Source: Heyndrickxia acidicola (lineage in GTDB: Bacteria; Bacillota; Bacilli; Bacillales; Bacillaceae_C). From it: a stretch of 64,000 bases of DNA. The notes below the pieces were generated by a model that saw nothing but the letters and a program-made list of their open reading frames with translations, was not told the DNA's origin and searched no databases. Below, piece after piece: positions 26,491 through 35,684 of the stretch (position 1 is the first letter of the stretch; the number at the start of each line of letters is the position of its first letter). Where the stretch lies: NCBI RefSeq assembly GCF_001636425.1, contig NZ_KV440953.1, positions 4,212,001 to 4,276,000 of the forward strand. Direction: 5' to 3'. The position numbers were made by a program, and so were the translations under genes.

Positions 26491-26916
26491 ATGAACGTAT
26501 TTCCCTTAACACAAGATGACTATGCACTAATTGATGAAGCGAAAAACAAAATAATAGATTTATATGAGGAGGATAAACATCATGTTGGTGCAGCCCTGCG
26601 GACCAAGTCGGGAAACATCGTTTCGGCTGTTCATATTGAAGCTTACATTGGGCGGGTGACCGTTTGCGCAGAAGCCATTGCCATCGGAAGTGCGATCTCC
26701 AATGGAGAAAAAGAGTTTCATACTATTGTAGCCGTCAGGCATCCCTATTCAGATGAAAGCAACAGAGAACTGACTGTGGTGAGTCCATGTGGAATGTGCC
26801 GAGAGCTTATATCAGATTATTCACCTGATTGTTTCGTAATCCTCAAAGTTAATGGTGAATTGGTTAAGACGAAGATTATGGAATTAATTCCATTAAAATA
26901 CTCAAGAGAAGCTTAA
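26491..26916 (+). CDS. bsr: Blasticidin-S deaminase-like cytidine deaminase (Bsr type)
   Basis: 141 residues, cytidine-deaminase fold. Zinc ligands and the catalytic Glu are visible: VCAEA (Cys59, Glu61) and SPCGMCRELISDY (Cys100, Cys103). Long stretches match the Bsr enzyme of Bacillus cereus K55-S1 as remembered (KHHVGAA, VHIEAYIGRVTVCAEAIAIG, AVRHPYSDE, ending LIPLKY), which deaminates the cytosine of the antibiotic blasticidin S. The match is much closer than to ordinary Cdd. AGGAGG about 9 bases upstream sets ATG 26491. It is a single gene with no biosynthetic neighbours, so a self-resistance or nucleoside-salvage role is inferred only. Confidence 0.85.
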   Translation: MNVFPLTQDDYALIDEAKNKIIDLYEEDKHHVGAALRTKSGNIVSAVHIEAYIGRVTVCAEAIAIGSAISNGEKEFHTIVAVRHPYSDESNRELTVVSPCGMCRELISDYSPDCFVILKVNGELVKTKIMELIPLKYSREA

Positions 26917-27183
26917 GTTTTATCAAATATCAATGAGAGCTTAATAAAAATTTCATATTTTCATCGTATACTCAATTTGTCAGTAAAGAAACAACCCCTT
27001 TGGAAAAACCGCCTTTGCAGTATTGCTAGGGCGGTTTTTCATTGTGCAGAATGGAAGCTATTTTCTTATGAGAACCCTGCTGTTTTGTGGCGGGGTTATT
27101 CACATTCAGTTCATAAAGCTATAATAGGATATATACATAAGCCGAGTAAGGAGAAGAATTTTTCTAAAAGGAGAGACCGTAAG

Positions 27184-27864
27184 ATGGCCACTGTACTAAT
27201 TGTGGATGATGATCCGAATATCCGTGAGCTGGTTCGTGTTTTTTTAGCGAGGGAAGGATTTTCAATAGTGGAAGCAGAGGATGGAAAAGAAGCGTTAAAA
27301 GTGTGTGAAAAAGAGCGAGTCGACCTGTTGATATTGGATATCATGATGCCCAATATGGACGGCTGGGAGGTGTGCCGGGAAATCCGCAGCTATTATTCGG
27401 ATTCACTCCCTATTTTAATGCTGACTGCAAAGGGGACTACTGCTGAAAAGCTTAAAGGATTTGAGATCGGGACAGATGATTATATGGTAAAGCCCTTTGA
27501 GCCTGAAGAGCTGATTGCGCGTGTGAAGGCATTGCTCAAGCGGTATAACATTTCTCTTTCAAATAAGGTGTCGGTGGGAAATGTGGAGCTCGACCGCTCG
27601 ACTCTTACGGTGTCTGATGGAAAAAAAGAGGTCACACTGCCTCTAAAGGAGTTTGAAATATTATTTAAGCTGGGCGCCCATCCGGGGATAATTTTTACGA
27701 GGGAGCAGCTGATTGAGGAATTTTGGGGCTATGATTATGAAGGCGATGAACGAACGGTGGATGTGCATATTAAACGAATTCGTGATCGTTTTTTTGATGA
27801 GGACTGCCCATTTAAGATTACGACCATTCGAGGGCTGGGATACCGTCTGGAGAGGACCCGATGA
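27184..27864 (+). CDS. OmpR-family response regulator
   Basis: 226 residues. The receiver domain carries the acidic pair Asp8/Asp9, phosphoacceptor Asp52 (LLILDIMMPNMDG), Thr81 and Lys103 (VKPF). The C-terminal winged helix (about 128-226) ends RTVDVHIKRIRDRF and TTIRGLGYRLE. AAAAGGAGAG precedes ATG 27184; the upstream 70-residue extension in the same frame is not natural protein. It overlaps the kinase gene by 4 bases (ATGA), so both are translated together. Confidence 0.93.
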   Translation: MATVLIVDDDPNIRELVRVFLAREGFSIVEAEDGKEALKVCEKERVDLLILDIMMPNMDGWEVCREIRSYYSDSLPILMLTAKGTTAEKLKGFEIGTDDYMVKPFEPEELIARVKALLKRYNISLSNKVSVGNVELDRSTLTVSDGKKEVTLPLKEFEILFKLGAHPGIIFTREQLIEEFWGYDYEGDERTVDVHIKRIRDRFFDEDCPFKITTIRGLGYRLERTR

Positions 27865-28961
27865 GAGCGGTGGAACTTTTCAAGCGTGCAGCCGAAACGC
27901 TTGTGATGGTGGTTCTCTTCTTGCTGTGCTGGACCGCAGCGTTTTATCTAACGGCATGGGTGGAGCGTTTGTTACATCTGAATGGTGTATCTCCGTTTGT
28001 CGGGCAGATGATCACATCGCTTGTGGGCCTTTTTATTTTTAGTCTGGTTATGCTGGGTTCTTCCCGGATTGAGAGTATAAGGGATAGGCGGTTTCGCTTT
28101 TTTAATCCGATTGTGGTAGCAATGGAGAAGATGGCACAGGGAGATTTTAATATTGACCTGTCAACCTATAAGGCGATGCTGGAGTCACCGCATCATCCTT
28201 TTTCCAAAATCGTGCAGAGTGTTGACCATATGGCTTCAGAGCTTGGTGAAATGGAACGGATGAGGCAGGAATTCATTTCAAATGTTTCCCATGAAATTCA
28301 ATCGCCGTTAACCTCTATCAGCGGATTTGCACGGGCACTCGAGTCGGAAGACTTATCCGTTGAAGAACGGAAGCATTATCTTGACATTATTCAAACGGAA
28401 AGTAAGAGGCTGTCAAAGCTGAGTGAAAATCTGTTAAAGCTGACCACATTGGAATCGGATCATCCGCCGTTTGAGATGACCCGGTATTCGTTAGATCAAC
28501 AGCTCCGGAACGTGATGATTTCCTGTGAGCCGCAGTGGTCTAGTAAAAATCTCCAGATGGATATTGATTTGAATAAAGTGACAATTGAGGCCGACAAAGA
28601 TTTGCTAAGCCAGGTTTGGATTAATTTGCTCCATAACAGCATCAAATTCACCCCTGATAATGGCAGCATTCGGGTGCAGCTTACTGAAAATGATCGAGGT
28701 GTGGTTTATGTAAAGATCAAGGACTCAGGAGCCGGCATGAGCCAGGACGTGCAAATGCATATCTTTGAGCGTTTTTACAAGGCGGATCCATCGAGGAATC
28801 GTTCGTCTCAGGGGAGCGGAAGCGGATTGGGGCTTGCGATTGTGAAGAAAATTGTTGAGCTGCATCATGGCCGGATTCATGTGCTGAGCAGGCCGGGAGA
28901 GGGAACGGAAATGACGGTGGTGCTGCCGAAAACGGCGTCTTGGAATGAGAAGGAAGAGTAA
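27861..28961 (+). CDS. Two-component sensor histidine kinase
   Basis: 366 residues. Two transmembrane helices (about 13-31 and 47-66) are joined by only about 15 residues, so there is almost no external sensor domain, as in intramembrane-sensing kinases of Firmicutes. A HAMP-like linker (about 72-135) leads to HisKA with the phospho-accepting His144 in VSHEIQSPLTSI, then the ATPase domain: N box NLLHNSIKFT, G1 DSGAGM, F box FERFYK and G2 GSGLGLAIVK. Intramembrane-type kinases often monitor envelope stress or antimicrobial peptides, but no ABC transporter accompanies this pair. Confidence 0.93.
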   Translation: MRAVELFKRAAETLVMVVLFLLCWTAAFYLTAWVERLLHLNGVSPFVGQMITSLVGLFIFSLVMLGSSRIESIRDRRFRFFNPIVVAMEKMAQGDFNIDLSTYKAMLESPHHPFSKIVQSVDHMASELGEMERMRQEFISNVSHEIQSPLTSISGFARALESEDLSVEERKHYLDIIQTESKRLSKLSENLLKLTTLESDHPPFEMTRYSLDQQLRNVMISCEPQWSSKNLQMDIDLNKVTIEADKDLLSQVWINLLHNSIKFTPDNGSIRVQLTENDRGVVYVKIKDSGAGMSQDVQMHIFERFYKADPSRNRSSQGSGSGLGLAIVKKIVELHHGRIHVLSRPGEGTEMTVVLPKTASWNEKEE

Positions 28962-28968
28962 CAAAAAT

Positions 28969-29019
28969 AAAAGATGACTTCTGTGGCGGCGTTGGAATGT
29001 GGAGGCTGAGTCATCTTTT
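28969..29019 (+). terminator. Terminator of the two-component operon
   Basis: AAAAGATGACT and AGTCATCTTTT arms enclose a 29-base loop just after the kinase gene. Confidence 0.7.
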
Positions 29020-29056
29020 AGGATTGGGTGATATTGTTTAGTGCAGTAAAGCGCTG

Positions 29057-29073
29057 AAGGGGTCTGACCCCTT
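29057..29073. repeat. Perfect palindrome
   Basis: AAGGGGTC-T-GACCCCTT, an exact 8-base inverted repeat around one T. Similar GGGGTCTGACCCC sequences recur in many bacterial genomes; the role here is unknown. Confidence 0.6.
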
Positions 29074-29113
29074 TAGTTGAGTAAAGTGGATAATTTGTGG
29101 GTACAAATGCCTG

Positions 29114-29211
29114 TTTTACCCGAAAAATTGGAGTTTTCGCCCGATTAGTGAACATTTTTCCCCGATTAACTTCACTTTTTCCCCGATTAAACCTATTTTT
29201 TACCCGATTAA
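29114..29211 (+). repeat. Five short direct repeats with a 20-21 base period
   Basis: Copies of TTTTTCCCCGATTAA (variants TTTTACCCGAAAAA and TTTTCGCCCGATTAG) begin at 29114, 29134, 29155, 29176 and 29197, so the last four are exactly 21 bases apart, two helical turns. The 29020-29374 stretch holds no gene. Confidence 0.8.
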
Positions 29212-29374
29212 CTCTGTTAATCGTTCACCGATGCTTGTTTGGAGTGCTTTCCATCTATTTTGCATGGTCTCGATAGGCTTTAAATGGCTGCATTTTCAGC
29301 TTCAATTAATAAAAAAGCCATTATAATCTAAGATATCACATGTTTCAATGCATCCTGAGATTTAATCACTGCTT

Positions 29375-29566
29375 TTACTCCATAGCGGCATCGAATGGCG
29401 GAGTAGCGCCTCGTTTGTCCAGCTCATTGAGCAGACGTCGGTATTGAATGATGCTTAAATTCCCTGCAATGTACTCTTTTTTCGTATAATCCAATAAAGC
29501 ATTCACGTGGCTCGGTACTGCTTGCCTGCAAGTGATATAACGGAAAATCAAGTTTTCTAAAGTCAT
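29375..29566 (-). CDS. YppF-like small protein
   Basis: 63 residues, small and helical. The central segment NALLDYTKKEYIAGNLSI followed by YRRLLNELDKRGA matches the pattern of the YppF family of Bacilli (short protein of unknown function). GGAGG lies 5 bases before ATG 29566; ATG 29569 is too close to it. Confidence 0.75.
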   Translation of the reverse strand: MTLENLIFRYITCRQAVPSHVNALLDYTKKEYIAGNLSIIQYRRLLNELDKRGATPPFDAAME

Positions 29567-29715
29567 CATTGCCTCCTGATTGATTTCATCATTTTGGTAA
29601 CCATCTGTAATATACCATGGATATTAAAAAAGCCATTCGTTTGGAAAATTTAGATTACCGACATTTTTTTACATTTTATCCTGTATCTGACCTCTATAAT
29701 GTAAGTGCACATATC

Positions 29716-29749
29716 AAAAAAACGCTCTTCAACGAAAAGAGCGTTTTTC
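29716..29749. terminator. Terminator of the alcohol dehydrogenase gene
   Basis: AAAAAACGCTCTT and AAGAGCGTTTTT arms with a six-base loop, just downstream of the minus-strand dehydrogenase. Confidence 0.85.
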
Positions 29750-29756
29750 CTGTGCC

Positions 29757-30920
29757 TTACAGCGAAGCCTTCAAGATGGACCGTACACTTTCAGGCGTCA
29801 TTTCTTTATACCTGCCGACACCCGGTTTGATAAACGTTTTTTCGACAATCGCGTCAAATTCGGAATCATCAATGTTGTAGTCGCGCAGGGTACTTGGGGC
29901 ACCCAAAGAATTCCAAAAGGAACGAAGCGCTTTGGCACCTTCGCGGGCTACTTCTTTATCGGTTTTTCCTTCCGGGTCAATGCCGAACACGTTCACCGCC
30001 AGCATTTTCACACGGGATGGATCTTCCTCCAGCACATGCTCCAGCCAGTTAGGGAAAAGAATGGCTAAGCCGCCGCCGTGCGGGATGTCATAGACAGCTG
30101 AAATGGCATGCTCAATCCGGTGAGTAGCCCAGTCGCCTCCGTCAGAGCCGTTCATTAATGTCCCGTTATAGCCGGTGGTTCCGATATACATCATCGTTTC
30201 CCGGTGCTCATAGGAGTGAAGATCTTCCAATAGCTTCGGACCTGTTTCAATGGCTGTACGAAGTAAAGACTCAATAAAGCCGTCGATCATCGGTGTATTT
30301 TCTGTTCTATGGAAGTAGGATTCTAACGCATGTGACATGCTGTCCACAATTCCATATACCGTTTGGTCTCTTGGAACAGAGAAGGTATAAACCGGATCAA
30401 GGATAGAGAATACAGGGAACACAAGCTGGGATCCCCAGCCGAGCTTTTCTTTTGTTTCCCAATTGGTAATGACGGATACGTTGTTCATTTCTGAACTTGT
30501 CGCCGCTAATGTCAAAACAGTCCCTATCGGAAGAGCCGCTTCAATCGGAGCCTTGCCTCTGATTAAGTCCCAGGTATTGCTGGCGGATTTAGCACCAACG
30601 GCAATGGCTTTCGTACAATCAATTACGCTTCCGCCGCCAACAGCCAGCAGGAAATCAATGTTTTCGGTCTTGCAAATGTCTACGCCTCTTTCCACGGTTT
30701 CTAATCGGGGATTCGGCTCTACACCTGAAAGTTCAAACACCGTGGCATTCACTTTTTCAAGTTCTTTCATAACATCCTGGTACACGTTGTTTCGCTTGAT
30801 GCTGCCGCCGCCATACACAAGCAGAACCTTTAGATTTTCATCCAGTAATTGGGATAGCTGCTCAATTTGGCCTTTTCCAAAATAAAGCTTAGTAGGATTA
30901 TATTGAAGAAATGGAATCAT
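29757..30920 (-). CDS. yugJ: Iron-containing alcohol dehydrogenase (YugJ/butanol dehydrogenase type)
   Basis: 387 residues, the family's normal length. The nucleotide-binding part shows [13 protein letters not shown] and [17 protein letters not shown]; the metal-binding part carries Asp and His residues in [31 protein letters not shown] and a further His. It reduces aldehydes such as butyraldehyde with NAD(P)H in the cytosol. GAGGTG precedes ATG 30920; the longer frame from 30950 is not supported. Monocistronic. Confidence 0.92.
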   Translation of the reverse strand: MIPFLQYNPTKLYFGKGQIEQLSQLLDENLKVLLVYGGGSIKRNNVYQDVMKELEKVNATVFELSGVEPNPRLETVERGVDICKTENIDFLLAVGGGSVIDCTKAIAVGAKSASNTWDLIRGKAPIEAALPIGTVLTLAATSSEMNNVSVITNWETKEKLGWGSQLVFPVFSILDPVYTFSVPRDQTVYGIVDSMSHALESYFHRTENTPMIDGFIESLLRTAIETGPKLLEDLHSYEHRETMMYIGTTGYNGTLMNGSDGGDWATHRIEHAISAVYDIPHGGGLAILFPNWLEHVLEEDPSRVKMLAVNVFGIDPEGKTDKEVAREGAKALRSFWNSLGAPSTLRDYNIDDSEFDAIVEKTFIKPGVGRYKEMTPESVRSILKASL

Positions 30921-31032
30921 GCTGTACACCTCGTTCATTAGAATAAGCACTTTATTTTACCACGGAACCGGCATTTCAATACTTGATAATTTTTGATAGA
31001 GACAATCAATTTTTTTGATGATGCGGCTCTGT

Positions 31033-31911
31033 TTAAGACTCCCCTATTATAGAGAGCAGCTGCTTAAGCGGGGGTGTTAACCATTTCTTTTTTTGATAGA
31101 TGATTTGAATAGAGACGTTGATATACTCTTCGGCAAAGGGCAGCTGAATAAGCTTGCCTTCCTGCAGTTCCTTCCTGACGGCAATTTCAGGGAGTAGTGC
31201 GATCCCCAGATCATCTGCTGCACATTGTTTAATGGCTTCCAGGCTGCTGAAGGAAATCACAGATTTCGGCTGAATTTTGTTTTCTTTTAACCGTTTTTCC
31301 AGTAAAGTCCGATACGAACAGCCTTCTTCTGTTAAAATAAGAGTCTCTGAACAAAGCAGTTCAAGCTTCATTTCTTCGAGCTTGCTATAAGGATGCCCGG
31401 GGGCTGCAATCAGCACCATTTTTTCTTTCCGGACTGGGATTGTCATAAGCTCAGGCTGTTCGACTGCTTCGTCCAAAATGATCGCCATATCGTAGACGCC
31501 CTCTGCCGTACTTTCCTTTAACTTTCCGCAAAGGCCTGACTCAAGCATGATTTTCAGTTCAGGATGCTTTAGTTTAATCTGTTTTATATAAGGCGTTATG
31601 AAATAGGCGGCAAGGGATTCCGTTGTGCCGATTCGAATGGTTCCTCTTACATTTGTCTCGTTCGACACCTTTTCTTTCGCTTCTTCTGCTAAGGAAAGGA
31701 TTTTTTCTACATAAAAATAGAGCTCTTCTCCTTGCTGGGTTAGGCGCATTCTGCCTTCAGCGCGTTCAAATAGTTTTACCTGGTAGTAGTCTTCCAGCTT
31801 CTTTATTTGAGTGGTGATACTGGATTGGGCATATCCCAGTTCTTCACCGGTCCGGGTGAAGTTTCCCCATTTTGCTACTTCTTTAAAGACATAAAGGTAT
31901 TGTAGGTTCAT
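31033..31911 (-). CDS. LysR-family transcriptional regulator
   Basis: 292 residues, full length. The N-terminal helix-turn-helix (NLQYLYVFKEVAKWGNFTRT, then GYAQSSITTQIKKLEDYYQV) is followed by the periplasmic-binding-like effector domain (about 90-290) with RIGTTESLAAYF at its first strand. GGAGATACAAT sets ATG 31911. Divergent from the MFS gene at 32152 across 240 bases containing nested inverted repeats; LysR regulators normally control such a divergent neighbour. Confidence 0.92.
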   Translation of the reverse strand: MNLQYLYVFKEVAKWGNFTRTGEELGYAQSSITTQIKKLEDYYQVKLFERAEGRMRLTQQGEELYFYVEKILSLAEEAKEKVSNETNVRGTIRIGTTESLAAYFITPYIKQIKLKHPELKIMLESGLCGKLKESTAEGVYDMAIILDEAVEQPELMTIPVRKEKMVLIAAPGHPYSKLEEMKLELLCSETLILTEEGCSYRTLLEKRLKENKIQPKSVISFSSLEAIKQCAADDLGIALLPEIAVRKELQEGKLIQLPFAEEYINVSIQIIYQKKKWLTPPLKQLLSIIGES

Positions 31912-31988
31912 ATTGTATCTCCAGCTCTGGTTAAAATAGATATATGAATCATAACGAATTTACAGGAAAAAGGGAATAAATACACTTG

Positions 31989-32098
31989 TGATAGGAGCGT
32001 TTATCAAATAGGCTACAAGTAACGTCCGTTTCCCCTGCCTATCGATTATGTGATGCAGGGGAAACGATTTAGCGGTCAACCTGCTTTCGCTCCTATCA
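31989..32098 (+). promoter_or_regulatory. Nested perfect inverted repeats before the MFS gene
   Basis: The outer arms TGATAGGAGCG (31989-31999) and CGCTCCTATCA (32088-32098) are an exact 11-base inverted repeat. Inside, CGTTTCCCCTGC (32027-32038) and GCAGGGGAAACG (32055-32066) form an exact 12-base stem with a 16-base loop. The block ends 54 bases before the MFS start and could be a structured leader or a paired LysR binding region. Confidence 0.7.
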
Positions 32099-32151
32099 TT
32101 GAATCAACATTACTATGGCCCTTAACAAGCCATTGAATAAAGGAGTCAATT

Positions 32152-33360
32152 ATGAAACAGTTTGCGATTACTTCTTATGTTATGTACTTTTTGGGCGGGT
32201 GTGTACTGACAATAGTAGGTTCCGTGCTGCCTCAAATTCTAGCACACTATGAGCTTACCTATACCGTTGGAGGACAACTGGTTTTTCTTGGGTCATTAGG
32301 CTTTTTGCTTGGCGTGCCCATATCCACCTATATGCTGGGGCGTATAAGCGAGAAGAATCTTCTGGCCCTGGCAGCCGCCTTTATTGCTGTTGCTCAAATC
32401 GGGATGTATTTTCTGCCGCCTTTTCAATGGATTATCTTTTTTAACTTTTTAAATGGAATCGGGGTCGCTGCCTTGGAGATGGTGGTGGCGACACTGATGA
32501 TGGAGCTTTTTGTTGGAAGGCGTGCAGTGGTGATGAGCTATCTGGAGGTTTCGTTTGGGGTAGGAGCTTTATTTATGCCGCTTGCAGCAAGTTTTTTCAT
32601 CAACCAGCAGCATTGGAGAGCGTCCTTTCTTTTGACAAGTATCCTCGCGGTCGTCATGGTGGCGGTATCCAAAGCCATTCGGTTCAATAAGCATGATGCG
32701 CATGAAGAGGATGCTTCAGCCAAGCCTTCTGATGCCAGTTCAGCTGTACCGCCGGTTTTGCCGGCCCAGTCAAGATGGAAGGTATTGATTCTGTTTGTGC
32801 TTATGATCTTTATGTATGCAGGAGTGGAAAGCAGTCTGAATAACTTTCTGTCTTCTATTTTTATTACCTATTTAAAAGCCATTCCATCCTTTGCCTCCTT
32901 AAGTATCGGGACATTTTGGGTGGCGATGCTGGCAGGGAGGATTGCTACAGGCTGGATCATCCGTAAAGTGACCTATGAACGGTATCTGCTCTTCAGCATT
33001 ATTGGAGCCATTTTCAGCCTGGTTCTTTTTATCCTTTTTAAAAACATGCTGGCAGGGTATCTGCTTCTCTTGGTTCTCGGATTAGCGATGTCAGGCATTT
33101 ATTCGATTACGATGGTATATGCGAACCATACCCTTTCCGGATTATCAGCACGGATTGTCACAGGCTTTATTACCGGATTTTCCGGACTTGGCGGGGCTGT
33201 TTTCCCGGCTGTCATTGGTTTTGCTATGGACCGTGCAGGCATTGGTCCTGCCCTATGGGTAATAGCCGGGTTTGGAGTCATGTATTTAGCGGCTTTAACA
33301 GGAGTGCTTGTCTTTAGAGCGAGCGTTCACAGAGCTCATTCGCTTCATAGTCAGGGGTAA
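32152..33360 (+). CDS. MFS transporter (FHS/fucose-permease-like)
   Basis: 402 residues, 12 predicted transmembrane helices with a hydrophilic central loop (about 180-205, rich in Ser, Ala and Asp). Helix 1-2 reads VGSVLPQILAHYELTYTVGG, and the second half contains GTFWVAMLAGRIATGWIIRK, the pattern of FHS sugar/proton symporters such as B. subtilis GlcP, though the substrate cannot be read from sequence. AAAGGAG supports ATG 32152. Divergent from a LysR gene that probably controls it. Confidence 0.8.
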   Translation: MKQFAITSYVMYFLGGCVLTIVGSVLPQILAHYELTYTVGGQLVFLGSLGFLLGVPISTYMLGRISEKNLLALAAAFIAVAQIGMYFLPPFQWIIFFNFLNGIGVAALEMVVATLMMELFVGRRAVVMSYLEVSFGVGALFMPLAASFFINQQHWRASFLLTSILAVVMVAVSKAIRFNKHDAHEEDASAKPSDASSAVPPVLPAQSRWKVLILFVLMIFMYAGVESSLNNFLSSIFITYLKAIPSFASLSIGTFWVAMLAGRIATGWIIRKVTYERYLLFSIIGAIFSLVLFILFKNMLAGYLLLLVLGLAMSGIYSITMVYANHTLSGLSARIVTGFITGFSGLGGAVFPAVIGFAMDRAGIGPALWVIAGFGVMYLAALTGVLVFRASVHRAHSLHSQG

Positions 33361-33566
33361 CACGCTTCTTTAAAAAAAATCATCTGAAAAAGAGAAAAAT
33401 GGTTACACTATGATTTGCATACAAGATTTACTGGCCATTCGGAGTTTTTGAAAATGGAGTATATGAACTGAAAAGCGGGAAAGTGAAATGATAGCTAGAA
33501 TTCGGTGAAGGGCTCGGTTTTATGAGAGTCTGATAGAAAACGTAAACCGTTATGGGAGGGAACGAG

Positions 33567-34772
33567 ATGGCAAGAGTATTGTTTTGCAACGGGCCGCAGG
33601 AAGGTCACGTGAATCCGACCATTGGCCTTGTACAGGAATTGATCAAACGAGGTGAAGAGGTTGTTTATTTTACAACAGAAGAACAGCGGGAGAAATTGGA
33701 GAAGGCAGGGGCTGTTGTGCATACATACCCTAACTTTTTCAAGGGAGGCATACCGAAAGGAAATCCACACTATTTACATTTAATCTCCTTGGTACTGCAA
33801 TCGGCTTTGGAAATTCTGCCTCTCATTCTCGAAAAGCATGAGGAAACCCCCTTTGACTATGTCATTTATGATTCCATGTTTGGCGCCGGCAATTTGGCGG
33901 CTAAGCGCCTGAATCTTCCTTCTATTAATTCGCACCCAGGCTTTGTGATGCCGGAGGGGAAGTTTGAGGAAATGCTGAAAAAGAGAGGAGCTTTGGCGGC
34001 TGCCGAAGACGTAAAGCCGCTTGAAGACAAGTGTTCTAAGCTCTTTCAAAAGCTGAATAGCCGTTTTGAATTAGGGTTGAAATCGTATTTTGATTTGTTT
34101 TCCGATATCTCCCAATTTTCAATTATCTATACCAGCCGTTATTTTCAGCCGGGCGGCGATATGTTTTTAGAGGACCGCTATAAATTTATAGGCCCTTCTA
34201 TTGTAAAAAGGGCTCAAACACATGACTTTCCAATGGAGAAGCTGAAAGGGAAGGAAGTTTTGTTTATTTCGCTGGGAACGGTCTTTAACAGGGCGAAGGA
34301 TTTTTACCTGCAGTGTATTGAAGCGTTTCGGGATAAAAATCTGCTGGTCGTAATGTCTATCGGGCGGAACGTTTCTGTGGAGGAGCTGGGTGAGATTCCT
34401 GCCAATTTTATTGTAAAACAGTATGTTCCCCAGCTGGAAGTTCTCGAGCATACCCGCCTGTTTTTAACCCATGGCGGAATGAACAGCATTAATGAAGGAA
34501 TCTATTACGGTGTACCGCTGCTTTTATATCCGCAAAATGCCGATCAGCCTGCCAATGCGTATCACGTTGAGGAGCTCGGAGCCGGAAAGAGGCTGAGGCA
34601 GGAAGCACTGTCTGCGGACTATCTGCGGCAGATTGCAGACTACATGCTGGATTCATATGATGCGTTTCATCAAAAGGTAGAAGCTATTCAGCATTCCTTT
34701 AAGCTCGCGGGCGGTTTACAAATGGCAGCGGATGAAATTGCTGCTTTTAAAAAGAAGAACGGCATTAACTAA
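33567..34772 (+). CDS. Macrolide-type UDP-glycosyltransferase (YjiC/YojK family)
   Basis: 401 residues, GT-B fold of family GT1. The N-terminal acceptor domain starts VLFCNGPQEGHVNPTIGLVQ; the C-terminal donor domain has VLFISLGTVFN and the sugar-nucleotide signature VLEHTRLFLTHGGMNSINEG followed by PLLLYPQNADQPANA. It transfers a sugar from UDP-sugars to flavonoids, macrolides or other hydrophobic acceptors in the cytosol. GGGAGGGAACGAG precedes ATG 33567. Single gene. Confidence 0.92.
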   Translation: MARVLFCNGPQEGHVNPTIGLVQELIKRGEEVVYFTTEEQREKLEKAGAVVHTYPNFFKGGIPKGNPHYLHLISLVLQSALEILPLILEKHEETPFDYVIYDSMFGAGNLAAKRLNLPSINSHPGFVMPEGKFEEMLKKRGALAAAEDVKPLEDKCSKLFQKLNSRFELGLKSYFDLFSDISQFSIIYTSRYFQPGGDMFLEDRYKFIGPSIVKRAQTHDFPMEKLKGKEVLFISLGTVFNRAKDFYLQCIEAFRDKNLLVVMSIGRNVSVEELGEIPANFIVKQYVPQLEVLEHTRLFLTHGGMNSINEGIYYGVPLLLYPQNADQPANAYHVEELGAGKRLRQEALSADYLRQIADYMLDSYDAFHQKVEAIQHSFKLAGGLQMAADEIAAFKKKNGIN

Positions 34773-34877
34773 TTCTATAGAAGATTTAAAAGTAGTCTTG
34801 TAGAGGAAAGTATAGATATACAATTCTTTGAGGAACAAAATATGCAGAGGGAGCCTGAAGAGGTCTTCTGCAAAGTA

Positions 34878-34945
34878 AAGAGCGTTCTTTTATAACGAAT
34901 GAATGAGGCATTCCTTTTTCTTCGTTATGGAAGGACGTTTTTTAT
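34878..34945 (+). terminator. Terminator region after the glycosyltransferase gene
   Basis: Imperfect stems (GAATGAGGCATTC then CTTTTT; AACGAA / TTCGTT) followed by ACGTTTTTTATT. The remaining sequence to 35108 has no gene. Confidence 0.5.
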
Positions 34946-35108
34946 TCGATAATAAAAGATAGCGGGATATAGGAATGAAAGTAAACAATGTACGATGAAC
35001 AGCTAGAATAAAGGATCTCCCAAAATCTATTAACCGCTTTTAATCAACAAGCAGGACAACCAGCACTGCGCATGTATGATTAATACCCACTGTTTAGTTG
35101 AATACAAC

Positions 35109-35242
35109 GTTGATTGCAGCGGAAGGCACGAGACTCCTGCGGGATCAGCGTGTTTGCGGAGACCCCACAGGAGCTTGCGACGAGGAGGCTCCGCAACCGC
35201 CCCGCGGAAAGCGAGTGCCTGCAGTGGAAATCAACCAGCAGA
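35109..35242 (+). repeat. GC-rich dispersed repeat, copy 2
   Basis: Same element and orientation as at 17155: GTTGATTGCAGCGGAAGGCA at the start, CTCCTGCGGGATCAGCGTG inside and GGAAATCAACCAGCAG at the end. Confidence 0.85.
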
Positions 35243-35378
35243 TTGAATGTAGCAAGATTTAGTGCCGAATCCGTTTTTTGCATCAAATACCACCAAAGTT
35301 TACGCAAATAGCCGAAGGGTTATGCTAATATTATGACGAAATAGGGTTGTAAAATGGTGCTGTTTTGTGATATCGTTT

Positions 35379-35384
35379 TATAAT
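35379..35384 (+). promoter_or_regulatory. Probable -10 box of the asnS T-box transcript
   Basis: TATAAT lies about 25 bases before the first T-box leader stem. The matching -35 region is poor, so only the -10 element is called. Confidence 0.45.
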
Positions 35385-35404
35385 GTAAATTTACATAGCA
35401 AAAC

Positions 35405-35660
35405 GTTGAAGAGGAAAAGTAATTCTGCTGGAATCGATAGCGAGCCGGGGGCGGTGGAAGCCTGGTGATGAGGCATTAATGAAGAACACCTCTGAGTTCT
35501 AACCGAACAGATTCCTTAGTAGGCTTAGACGTTTCCAGCACGTTACGGACTGGATGAAGCAGAAAAGCTTTAAGTTGGCCATCTATGTGGCAATTTGGGT
35601 GGTACCGCGGAAGATAGCCTTTCGTCCCTTTTTCGCTGGGGATGGAAGGCTTTTTATATC
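35405..35660 (+). promoter_or_regulatory. T-box riboswitch leader of asnS
   Basis: Leader of about 250 bases with the AGTA-type box in GAAGAGGAAAAGTA, a stem I specifier region where AAC (Asn) stands in AAGAACACCTCTGAGTTC, the T-box sequence GGGTGGTACCGCG near 35599-35611, and a terminator stem AGCCTTTCGTCCC / GGGGATGGAAGGCT followed by TTTTT. Uncharged tRNA-Asn should stabilise the antiterminator and allow transcription of asnS. Confidence 0.92.
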
Positions 35661-35684
35661 ATGAAGTATTATAGGAGGCTCGTT

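Noticed and set aside
26977-27183. 70-residue upstream extension of the response regulator
   Set aside because: The receiver domain starts at ATG 27184 with AAAAGGAGAG upstream; the extension crosses the promoter region and a hairpin.
35080-35311. Two overlapping frames on opposite strands
   Set aside because: Both are within dispersed repeat copy 2 and its flanks; no start signals.
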